64,000 bases of DNA from WHSW01 sp963846565 (GTDB taxonomy: Bacteria; Actinomycetota; Thermoleophilia; Solirubrobacterales; 70-9): positions 186,001 to 250,000 of the forward strand of contig CAWJWL010000001.1 in NCBI GenBank assembly GCA_963846565.1. Reading direction: 5' to 3'. The translations under genes and the position numbers were made by a program. The notes beneath the pieces are model-generated. The model was not told the DNA's origin. It saw only the letters and a list, made by a program, of their open reading frames with translations, and did not search any database. The first letter of the stretch is position 1. Each line of letters opens with the position of its first letter. Shown here piece after piece: positions 59,379 through 64,000 of the stretch.

Positions 59379-59405
59379 GGTGTCACTGGCGCATGCTACT
59401 GGCGC
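59379..59405 (+). repeat. Right integrase arm-type repeats (2 x ACTGGCGC)
   Basis: ACTGGCGC at 59385 and 59398, direct orientation, the first within the 14-bp block shared with the left end. They lie about 47 bases inside attR, just downstream of the Fic gene tail. Confidence 0.75.
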
Positions 59406-59451
59406 ACGACACCGATATCTGGCTTGTCTAAGCGATGAATGGGGAGAGCAG

Positions 59452-59499
59452 GCGGCCTGCAAAGCCGTTTACGCCAGTTCGATTCTGGCAGGCGCCTTC
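59452..59499 (+). repeat. attR: 48-bp partial tRNA-Cys copy
   Basis: An exact copy of 50609-50656 without a 5' tRNA half; it marks the right end of the integrated element. The sequence further right is taken to be the original chromosome downstream of tRNA-Cys, itself containing another phased repeat at 59540. Confidence 0.92.
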
Positions 59500-59539
59500 C
59501 CATGGATCGCGGGATGGCCGTGGAGGCCCATAACCGCTA

Positions 59540-59558
59540 GGCATCAATAGGGCATCAA
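59540..59558 (+). repeat. Phased direct repeat GGCATCAA outside attR
   Basis: GGCATCAA at 59540 and 59551, exactly 11 bp apart, 40 bases outside attR. It has the same one-turn arm-like arrangement as the GGCAAC repeats elsewhere in the window, but a different motif. It may be left from an earlier integration at this tRNA-Cys. No gene is recognised between 59500 and 59767. Confidence 0.4.
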
Positions 59559-59767
59559 GAGTGTGCCTCGCACGCCGATCCGTCTCACACGCGAGTTCCT
59601 ATACGCGCTCGGTGCCCGGGTCATGCTGGCTCGCCTATTCCGAATACGTCTTGAAGCGTAATGCCCACGGTGTCGATGCCCGCGGTGCCTGCGGTATAAG
59701 TGACTTGCGTTGCAAGCGCGGCCGTGAGAGGATGCCTCGGAAGGGTCGCGAATCGGAGGAGGAGGGC

Positions 59768-60526
59768 ATGCGGACTCGGTTGACCAGCTCGCTGGCGGCT
59801 CTGTTAGGCATGGTCGTTGTCTGCGCCGCAGCACCAATCGCGGAGGCGTCCGACCCGGCGCAGCGATACGTCCAATCAGGCGTCGAGGCACGGGAGCGCG
59901 CGAAGGGGGTCGCACAACGCGATTGCGATGTCCGGCCGCGCTGCGTCCGGTTCTCCGCCACGCGATGCATTCGGCATAACAAGGTGTTCCATAGCTGTCG
60001 GGTGACCATCTACGCCCGCGAGCGCAGCGGCCGCGGCTATCGATGCACGCGGATCATCGGAATTCGAGAGCGTCGGTTCGACTGGGTGTGGCGGCCCCAA
60101 ACGTCGCGCGAGTGTTACTACGGCTGGAAGGTCTCAGCCGGTGCGCCAAGGCGGATCATGTCCGTCCTTGGCGTTCTGTCTATTGCGCTGGCGACGATGG
60201 GTCAGGACAGTTGCGGCACCGACGGGAACGGAGGCGGGGGTGGCTTCGATAACGGCGGCGGGGACGGGGAGAGCGCGAAGAAGGGAATCGGCGGCGTTCG
60301 GCACGACAGGCGAGCAGGGCGGCGGTGATGGGAGCGGGGACGGCGACTCCGGCGGTGGAAGCGGCGGGGGTGCACTCCTGGCTACGACCCCTGCTTACCT
60401 CCGGCCTCTGACTACGACTGTGCGGGTGGTACCGGGGACGGCCCGGAATACACCGGATTGGTAGACGTGACCGGATCGGATCCGTACGGCCTCGACTTTG
60501 ACGGCAATGGGTTCGGGTGTGAGTAA
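59768..60526 (+). pseudogene. Secreted Cys-rich protein with excalibur-like C-terminus, frame interrupted
   Basis: It starts at ATG 59768 (GGAGGAGGG upstream) with a signal peptide (MRTRLTSSLAALLGMVVVCA, cleavage near AEA), a cysteine-rich domain (CDVRPRCVRFSATRC, CYYGWKVSAG) and a second hydrophobic segment before a Gly/Asp-rich linker. The written frame ends at 60328. Shifts near 60290 and 60370 (both next to G runs) connect to GEQGGGDGSGDGDSGGG and then to the C-terminal domain CTPGYDPCLPPASDYDCAGG, ending LDFDGNGFGCE at TAA 60526. That domain recurs in the lipoprotein at 60784. A calcium-binding role is inferred from the excalibur-like ending. Confidence 0.65.
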
Positions 60527-60547
60527 GAGGGAGATAGTGAGCAGCTA

Positions 60548-60778
60548 ATGCGTCCATCTGGTGCCCGAGCACGGGTAGTCGTTGGTGGCGTTGCGTCCGT
60601 CCTGCTGATCGGATCGTTCGGCAGCACCGCGAACGCTTTCACCGACCGTGATTGCGACGACTTCGATTCGCGTCGCCAAGCGCAGAAGTTCATCATCAAG
60701 CACGGCGGCCCCGACAAGGATCGCCACCGGCTCGACGCCGACAACGACGGGAAAGCGTGCGAGGACACGGACTACTGA
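60548..60778 (+). CDS. Small secreted excalibur calcium-binding protein
   Basis: A 76-residue protein: signal peptide (VVVGGVASVLLIGSFGSTANA) followed by a complete excalibur domain with DRDCDDFDSRRQAQKFIIKH and the calcium-loop ending DADNDGKACE. It starts 22 bases after the stop of the previous excalibur-like gene and ends just before the next, all on the plus strand, forming a cluster of three calcium-binding exported proteins. Short stand-alone excalibur proteins are common in actinobacteria; their function is not well defined. Confidence 0.85.
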   Translation: MRPSGARARVVVGGVASVLLIGSFGSTANAFTDRDCDDFDSRRQAQKFIIKHGGPDKDRHRLDADNDGKACEDTDY

Positions 60779-60783
60779 TCGCG

Positions 60784-61545
60784 GTGGCCGCGGCGCTGCT
60801 TTGTGGCGCCGCGGTACTCACCGGCTGCGGCGACGACGAGCCGCAAACGACGACGAGCGGCGCGACTGGGGCGACCGGGCCGGGCGGCCCGAGCGATGGT
60901 GGGGACGGCGAGCCGGAACCGGAACCGGAGCCGAAGCCACCGACGGCAGCCGAAACGGTCGAGCGGTACTACGAGCTGATCGACCTCCACGAGTTCGACA
61001 ATGCCTGGAACCGGCTCCCGCCTTCGGTGCAGGCTGCGACAGGTGGCTTCGACCAATGGCGGGATGGATACGACGCGACGGTTAGCTCGACGCCGACGCA
61101 CCTATCCCAGAAGGCCGCGGGAGGGGAGGCAGTCGTCTCCCTCGACCTCATCGCTGAGGATCGGGACGTTTGCACCAAGGAGCTGGTTACCCAGCGGTTC
61201 ACAGGTGCGTGGACCCTCCGAAAGGAGGGCGAGGACTGGACGGCGACAGGGATCGAGCTCGAGAAGGTTTCGGGCGGAACGCCGACGCTGACGAACGCCG
61301 ACTGCCCGACGACAACCGCGCCTCCGCCGCAAAATCCCCCGCCGCCGCCAAATCCCCCGCCTCCGCCGCCTCCGCCTCCACCCCCGGACTGCACTGAGGG
61401 CTACTCGCCGTGCTTGACGCCCGCCTCGGACTACGACTGCGAGGGCGGGACCGGAGACGGCCCCGAGTACACGGGGTTCGTGACAGTTACGGGGTCTGAT
61501 CCTTACGGCCTGGACTCTGACGGCGACGGAGGAGGATGTGAATGA
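60784..61545 (+). CDS. Lipoprotein with NTF2-like region, proline-rich linker and excalibur-like C-terminus
   Basis: About 253 residues. Lipobox LTGC follows a short hydrophobic segment (VAAALLCGAAVLTGC). An acidic Glu-Pro run (EPEPEPEPKPP) leads to a globular region (AETVERYYELIDLHEFDNAW) that resembles NTF2-like lipoprotein domains. A proline-only stretch (about 61345-61385) is followed by the domain CTEGYSPCLTPASDYDCEGG with the excalibur-type end LDSDGDGGGCE. GTG 60784 is the likely start. The stop overlaps the protease ATG (ATGA), so the two are coupled. Confidence 0.75.
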   Translation: MAAALLCGAAVLTGCGDDEPQTTTSGATGATGPGGPSDGGDGEPEPEPEPKPPTAAETVERYYELIDLHEFDNAWNRLPPSVQAATGGFDQWRDGYDATVSSTPTHLSQKAAGGEAVVSLDLIAEDRDVCTKELVTQRFTGAWTLRKEGEDWTATGIELEKVSGGTPTLTNADCPTTTAPPPQNPPPPPNPPPPPPPPPPPDCTEGYSPCLTPASDYDCEGGTGDGPEYTGFVTVTGSDPYGLDSDGDGGGCE

Positions 61546-62510
61546 ACCTGGGTAGGAGCGTGCGAACAACCATCTCACTCACGGCTGGAGGGGTGACAGC
61601 GTGCGTCCTGGCGGCGTCCTCGACCCCTGCCGTCGGCAGCGTTGCATTCGAACGCGGAGCCCCAGCGCCAAGCGCCAAGCAACGCACGCTCGCGTACTGG
61701 ACTCCAGCCCGCATGCTTGCCGCAGAGCCGCGGGAACGACGGTACCCAGCTGGCGCGAGTGTCCGCGAACGGGTGACATTGCCGACCGGAGCACCCGGAT
61801 CGATTCCGCCGAGTGACCCGTCCGCGGGACTAACCGAGCGGGTCGTGCCTGACTTCTTCGGCAGCTACGAAGTCTTCGAGTACACAACGCGGCCGCAGAC
61901 CGCAAACGGAAAGATCTTTGGGATAGATCGAGTAGGCGATTTCGAATGTTCTGGCACGGCTGTTACCGCAGCGAACCAGAGTGTCGTGATCACCGCTGGA
62001 CATTGTCTCTACGGACGGAAGTACGGATGGGCTAAGCGAATCACGTTTGTCCCGTCGTACTACCACGGGGCCGCGCCGTTCGGGGTCTGGGCCTACCGCG
62101 AGTACTTCGTCCCTCGGAACTGGTACCGGAAGGAGACGTGGAAGAACGATCTCGGGGCGATCGTCATTTCGCCACTTAACGGCGCGACTCTCGAAACGGC
62201 GGTCGGGTCCTACGGCCTTATCTGGAATCAGCCACGCGCGCAGAACTACCGCGTGACCGGCTACCCCACCAACTACTTCGACGGTGAGCGCATGATGGGA
62301 TGTTTCGGCCCGTACCTTGGAGTCAAGGACGGCTCGACGAAGATCCAGTGCGACCTCGGCACGGGTTCGAGCGGAGCTGGTTGGGTGGTCCAGGACCTCT
62401 ATGTGAATTCAGTGATGTCGTTTGGACTGAAGGGCCAGCCGCAATTCTCCTACGGCCCGTACTTCCGTCCGTCCGCTGCCACGCTCGTGAATCACGCTGG
62501 TAGTCGCTAA
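61542..62510 (+). CDS. Secreted trypsin-like serine protease (V8/glutamyl endopeptidase type)
   Basis: A 322-residue exported protease. Signal segment VRTTISLTAGGVTACVLAAS, a propeptide-like region to about residue 110, then the catalytic domain with His in VVITAGHCLYG, Asp in KNDLGAIVISPL and Ser in GTGSSGAGWVVQ. The Ser motif deviates from GxSGGP (GSSGAGW), as in some bacterial V8-like enzymes. It is translationally coupled to the excalibur lipoprotein and may process it or other surface proteins. Confidence 0.85.
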   Translation: MNLGRSVRTTISLTAGGVTACVLAASSTPAVGSVAFERGAPAPSAKQRTLAYWTPARMLAAEPRERRYPAGASVRERVTLPTGAPGSIPPSDPSAGLTERVVPDFFGSYEVFEYTTRPQTANGKIFGIDRVGDFECSGTAVTAANQSVVITAGHCLYGRKYGWAKRITFVPSYYHGAAPFGVWAYREYFVPRNWYRKETWKNDLGAIVISPLNGATLETAVGSYGLIWNQPRAQNYRVTGYPTNYFDGERMMGCFGPYLGVKDGSTKIQCDLGTGSSGAGWVVQDLYVNSVMSFGLKGQPQFSYGPYFRPSAATLVNHAGSR

Positions 62511-62697
62511 GGATCGATTGGAGGACTTATGCGGTCCTCGTGTTGGCGGCAACTTGTGCGTATCAGGCTGTGGACTCGACGATTCGGGGTCTGGGCGATA
62601 ACGACTTCTTCGACCTCGACGGCGACCGGCGCCCCGGCCTGATCCGTCACCCACGTTCTCGCGGCTGAGACGCGATCCCGCCGCCTGACCGTCGACG
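62511..62697. other. Gap between convergent genes, possible gene tail
   Basis: A short plus-strand segment reads GLGDNDFFDLDGDRRPGLI, faintly like an excalibur-type Asp-rich end, before a stop. No start or complete domain is present, so this is at most a decayed fragment. No terminator was recognised. Confidence 0.3.
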
Positions 62698-64000
62698 TCA
62701 GCGTCCCTGGAGCGCCTCCATCTCGCGCTGGAGCGAGTCGAGCTCGCGCTGCTGCCGTCGCAGCGTGTTCCCTTGGCGGCGGTTCTCGGCGCGCAGCGCG
62801 GCGAGCTCGTCGTCGCTCGAGGCGCTCCGAGCGGCGGCGGTCGTCGTGGTCCCGAGCTGCCCGTTGGCGTTGACGACGACCGTCTTCCTCGTCCCCGGAG
62901 GCACGACGCCGTAGACACCGGCCAGGTAGGCGGCGGTCTGCTTGCCGTTGGTGCCGATGCGGATCGCTCCGGCGTCTGCGGCGACGCCGCGATTGGCGAT
63001 CATCACGTTGTTCGCACCGTTGGTGATGGTGCTGCCGGCCAGCGCGCCGAGGGCGGTGTTGGAGCCGCCGGTGGAGTTGCGGAGCGAGCCATTGCCAACC
63101 GCGACGCTGCTATTGCGGTTGGTCTGCGCGATCAGCGCGTCGCTGCCGATCGCGACGTTGAAGTCGCCGGTCGTGTTGTTGAACATCGCGTTGTTGCCGG
63201 CCGCGACATTGTCGGTGCCCGCGGTGGTCATGAGCAGCGTGTTGCCACCGGTGGCGACGTTGCGCGAACCGGTGGTGTTCCCCACCAGCGCCTGGTAGCC
63301 GGTGGCGACGTTGTACCCCCCGGTCGTGTTCGCAAGCAACGCGTTCGTACCCGACGCGGTGTTCTGGCTGCCGCTGGTGTTGTTCAACAGTGCCTGACGG
63401 CCGGTGGCCGTATTCGACGCTCCGTCCGTGTTGCTGCGCAGCGCTTGGTAGCCGCCCGCGAAGTTGTAGTTGCCCGTGCTGGCCCGCAGCGCGTCCAGCC
63501 CGATGGCCGTGTTCTCGAACCCGGTCGTGTTGCTGCGCAAGGACGAGGAGCCGACCGCCGTGTTCCCCAGGCCGGTCGTGTTGGCGAAGAGGGCGTGCTC
63601 GCCGATCGCGGTCATGCGATCCTGCACGTTGTTCTGGAGCGCGATCGAGCCGATCGCGGTGTTTCCGTCAACGGTCGTGATATCGGCCAGGGTGTTCTCG
63701 CCGTAGGCCACGTTCCCGTCGCCCGTCGTCACCACCCTCAGTGCGTTGAAGCCGACACCGATGTTGTGATTGCCGCTCGTGAGGGAGGACATCATGTTCT
63801 GTCCGACGGCGATGTTGCCCGCGCCGAACGTCAGCGAACCGAACGGGAACGGGTCGGCCGCCACGTTGTTGACGTCGTTGTAGAAGACGCTCGTCGTCGC
63901 TGCCTGCGCCGTTGCGGCGCCCCACCCCGATGCGAGCGCCATCACAGCCGCCGCGACCCCGATCCATGCCCGTCGGCGAGGCCGCGTCGCGACCGGCTCC
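62698..64000 (-). CDS. YadA-head (Hep_Hag) repeat surface protein, 5' end outside window
   Basis: At least 430 residues; the frame is open to the last base, and RRRAWIGVAAAVMALASGWG forms the signal peptide, so the start is beyond 64000. About fourteen repeats of 17 residues follow, such as NTAVGSSSLRSNTTGFE and NVATGYQALVGNTTGSR, the left-handed beta-roll of YadA-like head domains. Then come AYLAGVYGVVPPG and VVVNANGQLGTTT, usual before S74-type tail domains, and a C-terminal coiled coil (LRRQQRELDSLQREMEALQG). No outer-membrane anchor is present, as expected for a Gram-positive host. Probably a trimeric fibre-like surface protein. Confidence 0.8.
   Translation of the reverse strand, partial: EPVATRPRRRAWIGVAAAVMALASGWGAATAQAATTSVFYNDVNNVAADPFPFGSLTFGAGNIAVGQNMMSSLTSGNHNIGVGFNALRVVTTGDGNVAYGENTLADITTVDGNTAIGSIALQNNVQDRMTAIGEHALFANTTGLGNTAVGSSSLRSNTTGFENTAIGLDALRASTGNYNFAGGYQALRSNTDGASNTATGRQALLNNTSGSQNTASGTNALLANTTGGYNVATGYQALVGNTTGSRNVATGGNTLLMTTAGTDNVAAGNNAMFNNTTGDFNVAIGSDALIAQTNRNSSVAVGNGSLRNSTGGSNTALGALAGSTITNGANNVMIANRGVAADAGAIRIGTNGKQTAAYLAGVYGVVPPGTRKTVVVNANGQLGTTTTAAARSASSDDELAALRAENRRQGNTLRRQQRELDSLQREMEALQGR

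Larger units (their letters stand above)
50609..59499 (+). mobile_element. Integrative element in tRNA-Cys, about 8.9 kb
   Basis: Bounded by perfect 48-bp direct repeats, of which the left one is the 3' part of an intact tRNA-Cys. Inside each end lie direct repeats of ACTGGCGC (three left, two right), and a 14-bp block GGTGTCACTGGCGC is identical at both ends, as expected for integrase arm sites. Near the right end are an excisionase-like gene and a tyrosine integrase. Cargo: GIY-YIG/DUF6884-like fusion, DarT-like and NADAR genes, a beta-rich hypothetical protein, a SnoaL-like protein and a Fic protein. No replication or transfer genes are seen. The integrase is frameshifted, so the element may be fixed. 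Confidence 0.92.

Noticed and set aside
62900..63800. CRISPR-like array
   Set aside because: The roughly 51-base periodicity is in-frame coding repetition of the YadA-like head, with diverged units and no constant repeat/spacer pattern.

Overview
The window is a high-GC chromosomal segment of an actinobacterium-like bacterium. Abundant LuxR regulators with ATPase or TPR cores, SnoaL-like proteins, CSLREA and excalibur surface proteins and F420-type oxidoreductase remnants suggest Thermoleophilia/Solirubrobacterales. This placement is inference from gene content; no rRNA or marker gene is present. The only complete tRNA is tRNA-Cys(GCA) at 50584-50654.

Layout. 1-12.85 kb is an orderly metabolic region: glycolate oxidase subunits GlcE (cut by the window start) and GlcF, a YtcJ-type amidohydrolase, a MocR regulator, a flavin split-barrel protein, a complete Liv-type ABC importer, an M24 metallopeptidase and a class V (glyoxylate) aminotransferase. 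Most of its genes overlap or are tightly spaced. The predicted chemistry is uptake of an amino-acid-like or peptide-like compound, glycolate to glyoxylate, and transamination of glyoxylate.

13-46 kb is an accessory zone. Six large regulators (one AfsR/SARP type, two ATPase-type LuxR 'LAL' proteins, three paralogous TPR-LuxR proteins) are each next to a small enzyme (SnoaL-like, methyltransferase, flavoprotein). The zone also holds IS3 and IS110 remnants, truncated genes and 3' fragments of tRNA-Gly(GCC) (three copies) and tRNA-Ser (two copies). Direct repeats of GGCAAC spaced 11 bp resemble integrase arm sites. I read this as tandem accretion and decay of integrated elements. A desaturase-ferredoxin reductase-2Fe2S fusion with its own TetR, a vanadium haloperoxidase and surface proteins also lie here.

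46-50.5 kb is a quieter stretch: bicupin, RidA, STAS, NTF2-like, alpha/beta hydrolase and PadR genes. 50,609-59,499 is an 8.9-kb integrative element in tRNA-Cys, with a perfect 48-bp direct repeat at its ends, arm repeats at both ends, an excisionase and a frameshifted tyrosine integrase. Its cargo is a GIY-YIG nuclease fused to a YaaA/DUF6884-like domain, a DarT-like ADP-ribosyltransferase overlapping a damaged NADAR-domain gene, a hypothetical beta-rich protein, a SnoaL-like protein and a class II Fic protein behind a striking 20-bp-periodic operator. This is the best candidate for an uncommon defence or toxin-antitoxin island.

59.7-64 kb encodes secreted or surface proteins: excalibur-type calcium-binding proteins, a trypsin-like protease and a YadA-head-repeat protein running off the window end. 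Single-base frameshifts are concentrated in the element and in two other loci. They may be real decay or assembly indels; the sequence alone cannot decide.
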